From Mycoplana rhizolycopersici (GTDB lineage: Bacteria; Pseudomonadota; Alphaproteobacteria; Rhizobiales; Rhizobiaceae): a stretch of DNA of 64,000 bases. Numbering within the stretch: the stretch's first letter is position 1; the number at the start of each line of letters is the position of its first letter. A model generated the notes under the pieces. It was not told where the DNA came from. It made no database searches and worked only from the letters and a program-made list of their open reading frames with translations. The stretch spans positions 159,683-223,682 of the forward strand of contig NZ_JABXYK010000010.1 of assembly GCF_013378445.1 (NCBI RefSeq), in the 5' to 3' direction. The translations under genes were made by a program, and so were the position numbers. Of the stretch, positions 26,757-35,403 are shown in pieces.

Positions 26757-27826
26757 TGCGGCTGCGGTCCGGTGGAACGCTTAAACCTGTCCGCCAGCCA
26801 GTCAGCGACCATCGGACGGTAGAGCCAGGGGATGTTGTTGCAGACGTGGTTGCCGCCCGGCAACACGTGCAGTTCAGCACCATTGCGGCAGAAACGCGCG
26901 CAGGCCTCGGCTTCGGAAGGTGGAAATATCCTGTCGCGGCCACCGTGGACAATGAGCGCCGGTGCTCTCGGACCGTCGCAGCCCTTCAGCGTGAAGTCGG
27001 CCGCGCGCGCAGGAACGTTATCGCTGCCCAGCGCAAAATGCATGTTGTCGCGATAGACCTGCGGCAGTTCCGGCCAGAGCCCGCCGAGGTCGAAGAAGCC
27101 GTTGATCGAGACGACGCCCTGGAGGTCTGGCAGGTGCGCCGAGGCGCGAAGCGCCAGGTGCCCACCGAAGGCCATGCCGACGAGACCGACCTGCCCGGAA
27201 AGCTCGCTTCGCCCGCTGACGGCATGGAGCGCCGCATGGATCGCCGGCGCCACGTCCGGCCGCAGTGGCCCGTGCGAACGTCCCTCGCCTTGCCCCGGGC
27301 CGTCGAGCGAAAGCGTGGCGATGCCGCGCGCGTGGAAATGGCGCTCCAACGCAGGAAATTCTTCCTTGGTCGAGTCCGAGCCGGGCAGGATGACGGCAAG
27401 CGGGCGGGGATCGGCTCCAGCCGGCGTACGGAGCACCGCGCGCAGATAGCCGTCCTCGAACGGGATGTCGATGATTTCGCCGGGGGGATCGAGGAGCGGC
27501 AGGGCAAGGCGGTAGAACTCCGCCTTTCGTGCGGCGGCGGCAGCTTTCGCGGCGACATCCTCGAAGGCCATGAACTGGCCGAAGTGGTAGAAGAGGCTGG
27601 CGCGCGCATAGGCCTCGCCCGCGGTGACCTGGTGCCCGTCCGCGAGTGCTGTGGCGGCGATCTGTGCGTGCCGGTCGCCCTCCGCGCACCAGGCCGGAAG
27701 CCAGTTGGCCCATGTCCCCGCTTGCTCTATGACAGCACGAGCAGTGGCGGAGGGAATGCCGGCAACCTCGATGCGCGGCAGCCAGTGCTCCACGACGCTG
27801 AGCAGCCTGTTTTCGACCTGATCCAC
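26753..27826 (-). CDS. Alpha/beta-hydrolase of the DHPON hydrolase/FrsA group, nucleophile Ser replaced by Ala
   Basis: This 357-residue protein has a helical N-terminal cap (about residues 1-135) and an alpha/beta-hydrolase core. It resembles 2,6-dihydroxypseudooxynicotine hydrolase, a C-C bond hydrolase of nicotine degradation. The nucleophile elbow reads LVGMAFGGHLALR: the position normally held by Ser in GxSxG is Ala. The acid (HGGRDRIFP) and histidine (GGNHVCNN) positions are kept. Either the enzyme uses another mechanism, like the serine-less FrsA proteins, or it has changed role. It overlaps the 2Fe-2S subunit gene by 4 bases, and a 140-base gap separates it from the cupin gene upstream. 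Confidence 0.75.
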   Translation of the reverse strand: MDQVENRLLSVVEHWLPRIEVAGIPSATARAVIEQAGTWANWLPAWCAEGDRHAQIAATALADGHQVTAGEAYARASLFYHFGQFMAFEDVAAKAAAAARKAEFYRLALPLLDPPGEIIDIPFEDGYLRAVLRTPAGADPRPLAVILPGSDSTKEEFPALERHFHARGIATLSLDGPGQGEGRSHGPLRPDVAPAIHAALHAVSGRSELSGQVGLVGMAFGGHLALRASAHLPDLQGVVSINGFFDLGGLWPELPQVYRDNMHFALGSDNVPARAADFTLKGCDGPRAPALIVHGGRDRIFPPSEAEACARFCRNGAELHVLPGGNHVCNNIPWLYRPMVADWLADRFKRSTGPQPQ

Positions 27827-27966
27827 GCTTCATCTCCTGCTGCGTCCATTCCAGTCAGTGCTGGGGCGACCGGCTGCAGCAAGTTGCCGGCTGCAAGCTT
27901 GGGTAACGACGATCCGGCGGCGCGCGCAGATCGCCCTGGCGGCTCAGCCGGCCGCGGCGCGTCCGC

Positions 27967-28299
27967 TCATGTCGGCATCGCGAGCAGGATCGAGGCGGGT
28001 GCGTTCGTGCGGTTCACGAGCGCACGCGCCTCGCCCGGGGCCAGCCGGCAACTGTCGAGGAAACCGAGTGTGACGCTTTCTGTCGGCGTTTCGACCGTCA
28101 CCTCGCCGCCGACGACGATGTAGATCTTCTCCACCGCTGCGTCCTTCAGCGAGGTCCGCCCGCCCGGCAGGAGATGCGACAGCCCGATCCAGATCCTATC
28201 CGTTTCCGTGGCTTCCTTCCCCTGCAGGCGCAGGCAGCGCATGTCGTAGTGTTCCGGCGCCTCATAGGGCCTGGCGTCCGCATATCGCGTCACCTGCAT
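27967..28299 (-). CDS. Small cupin-domain protein
   Basis: This 110-residue single-domain cupin has a first barrel motif around HLLPGGRTSL and IYIVVGGEVTVE and a second around RLAPGEARALVNRT. The classical metal-binding histidines are mostly missing. Family members are isomerases, decarboxylases or ligand sensors; no reaction can be assigned. It lies 10 bases downstream of the MDR gene within the operon, so it probably acts on, or protects, an intermediate of the pathway. Confidence 0.7.
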   Translation of the reverse strand: MQVTRYADARPYEAPEHYDMRCLRLQGKEATETDRIWIGLSHLLPGGRTSLKDAAVEKIYIVVGGEVTVETPTESVTLGFLDSCRLAPGEARALVNRTNAPASILLAMPT

Positions 28300-28309
28300 C
28301 CCGCCGTCC

Positions 28310-29314
28310 TCACGGTTTCAGAAGCACGCGGTCCGGCGTTCCGCGCAGGACCGAGGCGTAGGCCTTGGCTGCATCGGCCAGGTCGTAGCAGGTGGCCGGA
28401 TTGATCGGGAACGGCTTCAGCTTGCCCTCCTCGAACTTAGGCCGCAACTTGTCGAAGATGCGTGCGCCGTCGACCGACGACAGCGCCAGTGTGTCGATGC
28501 CGATATATTTGTGCCGGCCGCGGAAGAAGTTGAAGATGTCGAACGGGACGGCGCGGTCGAAGGTGGAGATGAAGATCTGCCGCGCCTGCTTGGCCATGGC
28601 GTTGTTGGCAATCTCGAAATACGGGCTGCCGACCGTATTGAAGACGATGTCGGCGCCGTGCCCGCCGGTCTTTTCCCTGACGATGGCGGCCACGTCCTGG
28701 GTGGCGCTGTTGAGCATCTCGACGGGGCCGTTTCTATGCGCCATCAGCGGCTGCTCGTTGTACTCGACGGCGAAAACGGTCGCACCCGCAAGGGTCGCAA
28801 GCTGGATGGCGGCCTGCCCCACCTTGCCGTTGCCGCCGCAGACGAGGACCACATCGGTCGGCTGTACGCCGCCGGCCTCGCGCAGGCCTTCGTAGGCGGT
28901 GATGAATGGAACGCCGATCGATCCGGCCTCCTCCATCGTGAAGTTCTTCGGCTTGGCGCGCACCGCCTTCTGGTCGAGCACCATCCATTTGCCGTGGCTG
29001 CCATCCTGGCTGATTCCCAGTTCGCCGCCGCCGCCCCAGATCTCCATGCCGATCATGTTTGACGGTCCCTCGCGGACGACGCCGCCGAAGTCGCGGCCGG
29101 GCGTACGCGGCCAGACGGCGTGCGGCATATGCCCGAGCGAGGCCTTCACGTCGCTCGGGTTGACGCCGGCGGCGACGATCTCGACCAACACCTGGCCGGG
29201 ACCCGGCCGCGGCACGGCGATATCGACGACATCGATCAGGAGATTGTCCAGATCGGGCGATTTTTGCGATACGCGCAGCGCCTTGCCCATTTTCGTGTCC
29301 ACCTGGATGTTCAT
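28310..29314 (-). CDS. MDR-family (quinone oxidoreductase-like) dehydrogenase/reductase
   Basis: This 334-residue medium-chain reductase has the GroES-like N-domain (AAGVNPSDVKASLG, then GRDFGGVV) and a Rossmann domain with VLVCGGNGKVGQAAIQLA. Zinc-binding residues of alcohol dehydrogenases are absent, so it belongs with NADPH quinone/enoyl reductases. I chose the ATG at 29312-29314, preceded by GGAGGA; a longer frame reaches 29383 without such a site. In this operon it could reduce a ring-cleavage or enone intermediate. It follows the beta-keto-acid cleavage gene by 32 bases. Confidence 0.8.
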   Translation of the reverse strand: MNIQVDTKMGKALRVSQKSPDLDNLLIDVVDIAVPRPGPGQVLVEIVAAGVNPSDVKASLGHMPHAVWPRTPGRDFGGVVREGPSNMIGMEIWGGGGELGISQDGSHGKWMVLDQKAVRAKPKNFTMEEAGSIGVPFITAYEGLREAGGVQPTDVVLVCGGNGKVGQAAIQLATLAGATVFAVEYNEQPLMAHRNGPVEMLNSATQDVAAIVREKTGGHGADIVFNTVGSPYFEIANNAMAKQARQIFISTFDRAVPFDIFNFFRGRHKYIGIDTLALSSVDGARIFDKLRPKFEEGKLKPFPINPATCYDLADAAKAYASVLRGTPDRVLLKP

Positions 29315-29346
29315 GTCATTCCTCCCTGGAATACTAGAAGACGGGC

Positions 29347-30225
29347 CTAGGCCGGCAGCCCGAGCAGTTCGCGGGCCTGCCACGGGCTGGCGATCTTCGC
29401 GCCGAGCTTTTCGATCAGGTCTCGCGCCCGCTCGACCAGTTCACCGTTTCCCTTGGCGAGCACGCCCTTGGACAAGTACGAATTGTCCTCCAACCCCACC
29501 CGCACATGGCCACCGAGCAGGTAGGACTGCACCGCCATCGGAAAGGACATGCGGCCGACGCCGAAGCCGGTCCACACGCAAGGCTGCGGCAGCAGGCGGG
29601 CGGCGAGCGCCATCACTTCGGGGGTGGCGGGGAAGCCGTATTTCACGCCGGTGACAATGTTGTAGAGCGTCGGCGCCTTCAGCGTTCCTGCCTTCAGCAT
29701 GTCGTGGGCGAGCTGGATATGGCCGGTGTCGAATACCTCCAGTTCCGGCTTCGCGCCGGCCTCGTAGATCATGTCCGACATGATCTTGACGTTGCCGGGG
29801 GTATTGATGACAACCTCGTTGCCGAAGGTCATGGTGTTCAGGTCGAGCGTTGCAATTTCCGGCTTGAGCGCGAGGATATGCTCGACACGCTTTTCGGGAC
29901 GCATCAGGGTCGTACGTGGCCCGGCCACCGCCGGGTTCTCGTCGCTTGGATGGTAGCGGCCGCCCGGCCCGGTGGTGATGTTCAGGATCAGCGCGTCGTT
30001 TTTCGCCCGGATTCGCTCCATCACCTCGCGATAGTATTTCAGCTCCATCGAGGGTCTTCCGGTCTCCGGGTCACGCACGTGGATATGCGCGATCGCCGCA
30101 CCCGCGTCGGCGGCCTCCAGACAGGCATTGGCGATCTCCTCAGGGGTGATCGGCAGGTCCGGATGGTGCTCCCGGGTCGTGAGATTGCCTGTGACGGCAC
30201 AGGTTATGATGACATTCGGCTGCAT
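29347..30225 (-). CDS. Beta-keto acid cleavage enzyme (BKACE, DUF849 family)
   Basis: This 292-residue protein is of the 3-keto-5-aminohexanoate cleavage family. It opens with NVIITCAVTGN and has zinc ligands in AHIHVRDPETGRPS and a conserved Glu in RVGLEDN. BKACE enzymes condense a beta-keto acid with acetyl-CoA, giving acetoacetate and a new acyl-CoA. The residues that set substrate charge cannot be read with certainty by eye. The gene abuts the SDR gene without a gap. In this operon it probably cleaves a late 3-oxo acid derived from ring cleavage. Confidence 0.88.
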   Translation of the reverse strand: MQPNVIITCAVTGNLTTREHHPDLPITPEEIANACLEAADAGAAIAHIHVRDPETGRPSMELKYYREVMERIRAKNDALILNITTGPGGRYHPSDENPAVAGPRTTLMRPEKRVEHILALKPEIATLDLNTMTFGNEVVINTPGNVKIMSDMIYEAGAKPELEVFDTGHIQLAHDMLKAGTLKAPTLYNIVTGVKYGFPATPEVMALAARLLPQPCVWTGFGVGRMSFPMAVQSYLLGGHVRVGLEDNSYLSKGVLAKGNGELVERARDLIEKLGAKIASPWQARELLGLPA

Positions 30226-30984
30226 TCAGAGATGCCTTCCTCCGTCGACGACGATGCGATCGCCGGTCGAGAACTTCAGGTGGGTGGCGCAGGCCAGGAT
30301 GGCACGGGCGACATCGGTCGGGCTGGTGATCCGCTTTAGCGGCGTGGTTGCCGCGACCTTGTCGTTGAACTCTTTGCCGCGGCCGGGCACGAACTGCGTG
30401 TCGACCGCACCGGGCGAGACCGACAGCACGCGAATCTCCGGCGCGAGCGCCCGGCCCAGCGAATTGGCCATGATGTCGAGTGCTGCCTTGGCGCCGCAAT
30501 AGGCGACGTTGGAGCCAATGCCGGTGAAGGCGGCGATCGAGGAGACGTTGACGACAAGCCCGTCGCCGCTCGCCTTCAACATCGGCGCAAAGGCGCGGAT
30601 GGTGGCGAAGACGCCGCGGAAATTATTGACGAAGATCGCGTCGATCAGCTCGTCCGTCAGCGCGTCGAGGTCTGCGTGGGCCACCGGCTTGGTGATGCCG
30701 GCCGTGTTTATCAGGATGTCGGTGCCGCCGGCGCGTGCCTGCACGGCGTCGCGGAAGGCGAGGATGCTCGGTGTCTCCTCGATCTGGACGGGCGAGGCGA
30801 AATGCCCCTCGCCCGGAAGAAGCGCGACGATCTCCTCGGCGCGCTCCCGCCCGTTCCGGTAGCCGACGACGACGCTCGCGCCGGCCTGTGCCATCTCCAT
30901 GCAGGTCTGCCGGCCGATACCGCCGGACCCGCCGACGACGACGGCAACCTTGCCTGCAAGCGGGTTGATCGGTTGCTCGGCCAC
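30226..30984 (-). CDS. Short-chain dehydrogenase/reductase
   Basis: This 252-residue classical SDR has the cofactor motif GGSGGIGRQT (TGxxxGxG variant), NTAG, a catalytic Ser in VNVSSIAAFTG and YxxxK in YCGAKAALD. Asn/Arg after the second strand (GYRNGRERAE) suggests NADP preference. The frame starts with GTG at 30984, three bases beyond the upstream dioxygenase stop. It is placed to oxidise a hydroxy acid to the beta-keto acid used by the BKACE enzyme, or the reverse. Confidence 0.85.
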   Translation of the reverse strand: MAEQPINPLAGKVAVVVGGSGGIGRQTCMEMAQAGASVVVGYRNGRERAEEIVALLPGEGHFASPVQIEETPSILAFRDAVQARAGGTDILINTAGITKPVAHADLDALTDELIDAIFVNNFRGVFATIRAFAPMLKASGDGLVVNVSSIAAFTGIGSNVAYCGAKAALDIMANSLGRALAPEIRVLSVSPGAVDTQFVPGRGKEFNDKVAATTPLKRITSPTDVARAILACATHLKFSTGDRIVVDGGRHL

Positions 30985-30987
30985 GGC

Positions 30988-31920
30988 TCAGCCCTTTTTT
31001 CCGCTGATCGGCGGCATCGGGAAGCACGGCGTCCCTTCGACCAGCTTGAACTCGTAGTGGCAGGTGTAGAAGGGCGTCGCTGCACCGGGGTAATCCGGGT
31101 GTGGCTCGTCATGCCGGACGAACGCGCCGACTATCTGCCGCTTCGCCCCGAAGACCACGTCGTTGACCAGCGCTTCGTGGGTGTCGGCAAAGATCTGCGT
31201 GATGAGCGTCTTGTGGGCCGGCGCGGAGACAATGAAATGGATATGGGCCGGACGCAGCGGGGTGCGATGCTGGGCGCGCAGCAGGTCGCCGACCGGGCCG
31301 TCTGTGGGGACCGGATAGCCGGCGGGCTTCACCGAGACGAAATGAAAACGGCCTTCGGCGTCCGTCCTGAACTTGCCGCGCAGGTTGAAGTCGTCCTGAC
31401 TCTCGTCCTGGTTCTCGTAAAGGCCGACGGGCGAGGCTTGCCAGACATCGAGGGTGGCCCCTTCGATCGGGGCGCCATCAACGCCGACGACGCGGCCGCT
31501 GAAATAGAGTTCGGCGCCGGGTGTTTCGGAGCGCGCGATGCAGTCGCCACATTGGCATTGCGGCGCCTCGCCACGGTAGAAAGGCCCCAGCAGCGCCGAC
31601 ATCGTTTCGCCCTGCATGCCGTCATTGTTGATCAGGTCGATCAGGGTGGAAACGCCGATCGCGTCCGCCGCAAGCACCACCTCGTTGTGGAACTCGTTGG
31701 TGCGGTGGCCGAGCTCGGCGATCCAGCGCAGACCATATTCGAACTCCGCCTCCGTCGGGCGCGTCTCGATGACGAACTGGTGCAGGTGCGTGACGAGCGA
31801 CGTCATCAGTTGCTTCAGCCGCGGGTCGGTGGTTGCCGCCATCGCCCGAAGCACGGTCGGCGTGACGTCTTCCACCCTGGAGATGAGCTTCTGTTCGACG
31901 CTGATGTGATTCATGGTCAT
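30988..31920 (-). CDS. Intradiol ring-cleavage dioxygenase, hydroxyquinol 1,2-dioxygenase-like, with CxCxxC insertion
   Basis: This 310-residue protein has a helical N-terminal dimerisation domain (about 1-110) and a catalytic beta-sandwich. Iron ligands are visible as Tyr in VGLYENQDESQ, Tyr in PAGYPVPTDGP and two His in RPAHIHFIV. The surrounding GPVGDLLRAQ and NDVVFGAKRQIV fit hydroxyquinol dioxygenases better than catechol ones. Between the two domains lies APQCQCGDCIARSE, a cysteine-rich insertion I do not associate with the family. It opens a 1,2-dihydroxylated ring between the hydroxyls. Its stop region is followed by the SDR gene, and its start overlaps the GST stop. Confidence 0.85.
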   Translation of the reverse strand: MTMNHISVEQKLISRVEDVTPTVLRAMAATTDPRLKQLMTSLVTHLHQFVIETRPTEAEFEYGLRWIAELGHRTNEFHNEVVLAADAIGVSTLIDLINNDGMQGETMSALLGPFYRGEAPQCQCGDCIARSETPGAELYFSGRVVGVDGAPIEGATLDVWQASPVGLYENQDESQDDFNLRGKFRTDAEGRFHFVSVKPAGYPVPTDGPVGDLLRAQHRTPLRPAHIHFIVSAPAHKTLITQIFADTHEALVNDVVFGAKRQIVGAFVRHDEPHPDYPGAATPFYTCHYEFKLVEGTPCFPMPPISGKKG

Positions 31921-32729
31921 GCTCCCACCGCGACAGCGGGTCTTGAGGGTTTGTCACTGCCGACCCGCGCCAGCGCCTGCTTCAGGTGCGGGTACTTCTC
32001 GGTCAGAAGCGAGCCTTCGTAATAGGTCTTGCGGAACGCCTCCGTCACCCGGATGCGCTCGAGCCAGCGGGCGATCGCCGGATACGCATGCCACATGTGG
32101 CCGAGGTTGATGTCGGCCATGCGCACGACCACCGGCATGATCGCAACGTCGGCGAGCGTCAGGGCTTCGCCCATCAACCAGGGCCCGCCGCTTTCAGAGA
32201 GCCAGCTCGTCATCCGGTCGATGCCGCGCTGCAGCCGGCCGAGCGCTTCGTCCATCTCGGCTTGCGGAAAGCCGGTCCGGCCCATCCTCATCAAAAATTC
32301 GCGGCGAAGCGGCTTGCTGTCGCACAGTGCCTGGAATTCATCTTCGCTCATCGCCTGAAAATGCGGAAGGAAGGCGAGATTGTAGGACGGCACGCGAACT
32401 GCGGGCGTCGGCACTTCGTCGATGAAGCGCATCATGGCCCGCATCCGCGCGACCTGCAGCGGGTCGGCGGGGCGCATCGGCGCCACACCGGGCAGAATGT
32501 CCTCCAGGTATTCGAGGATTACGGCGGAATCGATCACCGGATTACCGTCATGCACGAGCGCCGGAACTACGCCGTTCGGATTGATCGCCAGATACTCGGG
32601 CCGAAGCTGGTCGCCACGGAAGAGATCGAGTTTTTCTTCCTCGAACGCCAGCGCCTTGGCATGCAGGGCATAGCGCACGCGCTGGCTGCAGGTCGACTGC
32701 GGCGCGTTGAAAAGCTTGAAGGTGGCCAT
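31917..32729 (-). CDS. Glutathione S-transferase family protein
   Basis: This 270-residue protein has a thioredoxin-like N-domain starting FKLFNAPQSTCSQRVRYAL, with NPNGVVPALVHDG and the glutathione-gripping DSAVILEYLED, then a helical C-domain with LADVAIMPVVVRM. GSTs in aromatic operons isomerise cis-dienoic ring-cleavage products such as maleylpyruvate and maleylacetoacetate, or dehalogenate. I chose the ATG at 32727-32729, preceded by GGAGGAT. It sits between the permease livM (13 bases away) and the ring-cleavage dioxygenase, which favours a maleyl-type isomerase role. Confidence 0.85.
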   Translation of the reverse strand: MATFKLFNAPQSTCSQRVRYALHAKALAFEEEKLDLFRGDQLRPEYLAINPNGVVPALVHDGNPVIDSAVILEYLEDILPGVAPMRPADPLQVARMRAMMRFIDEVPTPAVRVPSYNLAFLPHFQAMSEDEFQALCDSKPLRREFLMRMGRTGFPQAEMDEALGRLQRGIDRMTSWLSESGGPWLMGEALTLADVAIMPVVVRMADINLGHMWHAYPAIARWLERIRVTEAFRKTYYEGSLLTEKYPHLKQALARVGSDKPSRPAVAVGA

Positions 32730-32742
32730 GCCCGATCCTCCC

Positions 32743-33786
32743 TCAGTCCCAATTGAGGATGCGGGGCAGCTTGCCCTTGCGGGCCAGCGTGCCGACGACG
32801 CCAAGCGGGAAGAACATCAGCGCCACCGCCATGACGAGTCCGGTGCCGAAGAGGTTCAGCTCCGAAGCGCCCATCGTCGCGACGAACAGCTCGTTGATGC
32901 CGACGATCAGGATTGCCCCGATCGCAGGGCCGGCGATCGTCCCTTTGCCTCCGAGGATGCACATCAGCACGAGGTTGGCGGAGACGAGAATGATCAGGAA
33001 GATGTTCGGCCGCAGGTAGGTCAGGTATTCGCCCCAGACTGCACCCGCCATGCCGACGAAGAACGCCGAGAGAGCGAAGGCGACCACCTTGTAGAAGCGC
33101 GTGTCGATGCCGGCACTCTCAGCCTTGATTTCGTCCTTGGACAGCGCCCGAAGGCCGAGCCCGAGTTTCGAATGCTTGATCCGGTAGGTGGCCCAGACGG
33201 TGAAGGCAGCCATGAGGATGAAGGCGTAGTAATAGGGCAGCTTCGCCCAGAGCACCGGCAGGTCGTTGATCGGCAGCGCCAGACCGTTTGCGCCGCCGAT
33301 GAACGTCCAGTGGTCGAAGAGAATGCGGGCGATCATCAAAAGTGCGATCGAAGAGATAATGAAGCTCGGCCCACGCACCTTCAGCGTGATCAGGCCGATG
33401 AGGTAGCCGCAGACCGCCGCAAGCAGTCCCGCCAGCGGTGCCGTCAACAGGGTCGATATGCCGAAGCGGGCCAGCAATACGCCGGAAAAGTAACCGCCGA
33501 TGGCGAAGAATACCGCATGACCGAGCGAGACGTAGCCTGCAAAGCCGCCGAGAATGTTCCAGCCAGCCGCCATCACCACGTAGGATGCGGTGAAGAGAAC
33601 GAGATGAAGCAGATAATTATAGTTGCCGGTGAATTGCAGCAGTGGCAGCGCCAGCAGGACGGCGAGGACGGTGACGGGGAACCAGGTGGCGCGCGTCTGA
33701 TCGGCGCGTTTTGCCAGTTTCTCATCGTGCGCCTTGCGCGCCGCCAGCACGGCACCGGCATCGGGGGTATGAAGTGTGGCAGCCAT
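32743..33786 (-). CDS. livM: Branched-chain-type ABC transporter permease, LivM
   Basis: This 347-residue protein has about eight to ten hydrophobic segments and the LivM signature GGFAGYVSLGHAVFFAIGGY, then RALSKDEIKAESAGI near the coupling loop. The ATG at 33784-33786 overlaps the livH stop (TAATG); an upstream extension of the frame lies inside livH and is rejected. It forms the permease heterodimer with LivH. In rhizobia such systems import many carboxylates and aromatic acids besides branched-chain amino acids. The enzymes that follow in the same operon point to an aromatic or heteroaromatic acid. Confidence 0.9.
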   Translation of the reverse strand: MAATLHTPDAGAVLAARKAHDEKLAKRADQTRATWFPVTVLAVLLALPLLQFTGNYNYLLHLVLFTASYVVMAAGWNILGGFAGYVSLGHAVFFAIGGYFSGVLLARFGISTLLTAPLAGLLAAVCGYLIGLITLKVRGPSFIISSIALLMIARILFDHWTFIGGANGLALPINDLPVLWAKLPYYYAFILMAAFTVWATYRIKHSKLGLGLRALSKDEIKAESAGIDTRFYKVVAFALSAFFVGMAGAVWGEYLTYLRPNIFLIILVSANLVLMCILGGKGTIAGPAIGAILIVGINELFVATMGASELNLFGTGLVMAVALMFFPLGVVGTLARKGKLPRILNWD

Positions 33787-34664
33787 TATGCCATCTCCGG
33801 CTTTTCGCCGAACAGACCCTCGGGCCGGATCAGCAGGATGACGAACAGGGCGAGGAAGAAGGTCATGGTCGACCAGGTGGCGCCGACCCAGGTGCCGACG
33901 AAGGCGGCGATGACCGAGAGCGAGAAGGCTGCAACGACTGTGCCGAGAATGCTGCCCATGCCGCCGAGGACCACCACCGACATCAGCATGGCGATCCATT
34001 CCCACTGCTTGGCCGGGAAGAAGCTGAAGACGAAGCTGACCAGCGCGCCGGCAGCCCCGGCAAGGCCGATGCCGATCGCAAAGGCGACGACGCTGACGAG
34101 GTTGACGTTGACGCCCAGCAACTCGGCCGCGTCACGGTTCTGTGTGGTGGCGCGGATCGCATAGCCCATCCGCGAATATTTCAGGAACAGCGCCAGCGCA
34201 CCGATGATGACGAGCGAGACGATGCCGGCATAGAGCTGGCCCTTGGGAATGAAGATGTCGCCGAGGAAGAATGCGTCCGTCGCATAGTCGGGCGAGGTGA
34301 CACGCTGGGTGTTGGTGAAGAACGCGCCGAGCAGGCCTTCCACCATCATCGCGAGCGCGAAGGTCAGAAGCACCGTCATCTCGGAGTAGCGCGCACTCTT
34401 GGCCTCCTTCTCGAACATCAGCCGGTAGAGCAGCACGCCGATGCCGGCCAGGATGAGGGCGGCAACGGGCAGCATGACGATCGGATCGATGCCCCAGAGC
34501 TTGAACGCCCAGTAGGCGACGTAGGCGCCGGCGATGATCAGAGAGGGATGCGCCAGATTGACGATCCGCATCACGCCGAAGACCAGCGAAAGACCCGATC
34601 CCATCAGCGCGATCACACCGCCGAGTGCCAGTCCGAGGATCAGAACCTGAATGAATTGTGCCAT
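33786..34664 (-). CDS. livH: Branched-chain-type ABC transporter permease, LivH
   Basis: This 292-residue membrane protein of the LivH family has GSGLSLVFGVMRIVNLAHPS at residues 22-41 and the coupling loop RATTQNRDAAELLGVNV. GAGGAGAAGAC precedes the start. It is the second permease subunit of the transporter that opens the catabolic operon, 10 bases after livF. Confidence 0.92.
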   Translation of the reverse strand: MAQFIQVLILGLALGGVIALMGSGLSLVFGVMRIVNLAHPSLIIAGAYVAYWAFKLWGIDPIVMLPVAALILAGIGVLLYRLMFEKEAKSARYSEMTVLLTFALAMMVEGLLGAFFTNTQRVTSPDYATDAFFLGDIFIPKGQLYAGIVSLVIIGALALFLKYSRMGYAIRATTQNRDAAELLGVNVNLVSVVAFAIGIGLAGAAGALVSFVFSFFPAKQWEWIAMLMSVVVLGGMGSILGTVVAAFSLSVIAAFVGTWVGATWSTMTFFLALFVILLIRPEGLFGEKPEMA

Positions 34665-34674
34665 CGTCTTCTCC

Positions 34675-35403
34675 TCAGGCGGCCTTCCTGCCGCCGAGAT
34701 AGAGTTCCTGGATGCGCGGGTCGGCGAGCACGTCGGCCGCCGGTCCCTCGATCAGCGTGCGGCCGAGGTCCAGAACGACGCCGATGTCGGAATTCTTCAG
34801 GCCCATCAACGCGTTCTGCTCGACGAGCAAAACTGTCACGCCCTCTTCCGACATCATCTTCATGATGGAAAACATCTCCTGGACGATCTTCGGTGCCAGG
34901 CCGAGCGACGGCTCGTCGAGCATGACGATGTCCGGCCTGATGATCAGGGTTCGGGCCATGGCGAGCGTCTGCTGCTGGCCGCCGGACATGGTGCCGGCAT
35001 GCTGGTTGGCGCGCTCGCGCAAAATCGGGAAGCGGTCGAGAATGGCATCGACGCTGCGGTCAAGTTCTTTTGCATTGCCGAGGATGAAGCCGCCCATCCG
35101 CAGGTTTTCGCGCACGGTCATCTTCGGAAACAGCGCTCGCTCCTGCGGCACGAAACAGATGCCCTTCCGCAGGATCTGGTCCGGGCGCAGTCCGTTCAGC
35201 CGCTCGCCCTTGAGGACGACATCGCCCTTGCGGATCTTCAGCATTCCGCAGATCGCCTTCAGGAGCGTCGACTTGCCGGCCCCGTTGGGGCCGATGATGC
35301 AGTGAACCTTGCCGGGCACGACGGTGAGATGCGCGCCGTCGAGAATGGCGGGGCCGTCGCCATAGCCGGCGGTGATGTTGGTGACTTCGAGAAGTGCCGT
35401 CAT
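34675..35403 (-). CDS. livF: Branched-chain-type ABC transporter ATPase, LivF
   Basis: This 242-residue ATPase has Walker A IGPNGAGKST, signature MSGGQQQTLAMAR, Walker B PDIVMLDEPSLGLAP and LLVEQN. It belongs to the LivF subgroup of high-affinity amino-acid/carboxylate transporters. The ATG at 35401-35403 overlaps the livG stop (TGATG). A frame continuing to 36846 runs through livG and livK in non-coding register and was not used. Confidence 0.92.
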   Translation of the reverse strand: MTALLEVTNITAGYGDGPAILDGAHLTVVPGKVHCIIGPNGAGKSTLLKAICGMLKIRKGDVVLKGERLNGLRPDQILRKGICFVPQERALFPKMTVRENLRMGGFILGNAKELDRSVDAILDRFPILRERANQHAGTMSGGQQQTLAMARTLIIRPDIVMLDEPSLGLAPKIVQEMFSIMKMMSEEGVTVLLVEQNALMGLKNSDIGVVLDLGRTLIEGPAADVLADPRIQELYLGGRKAA

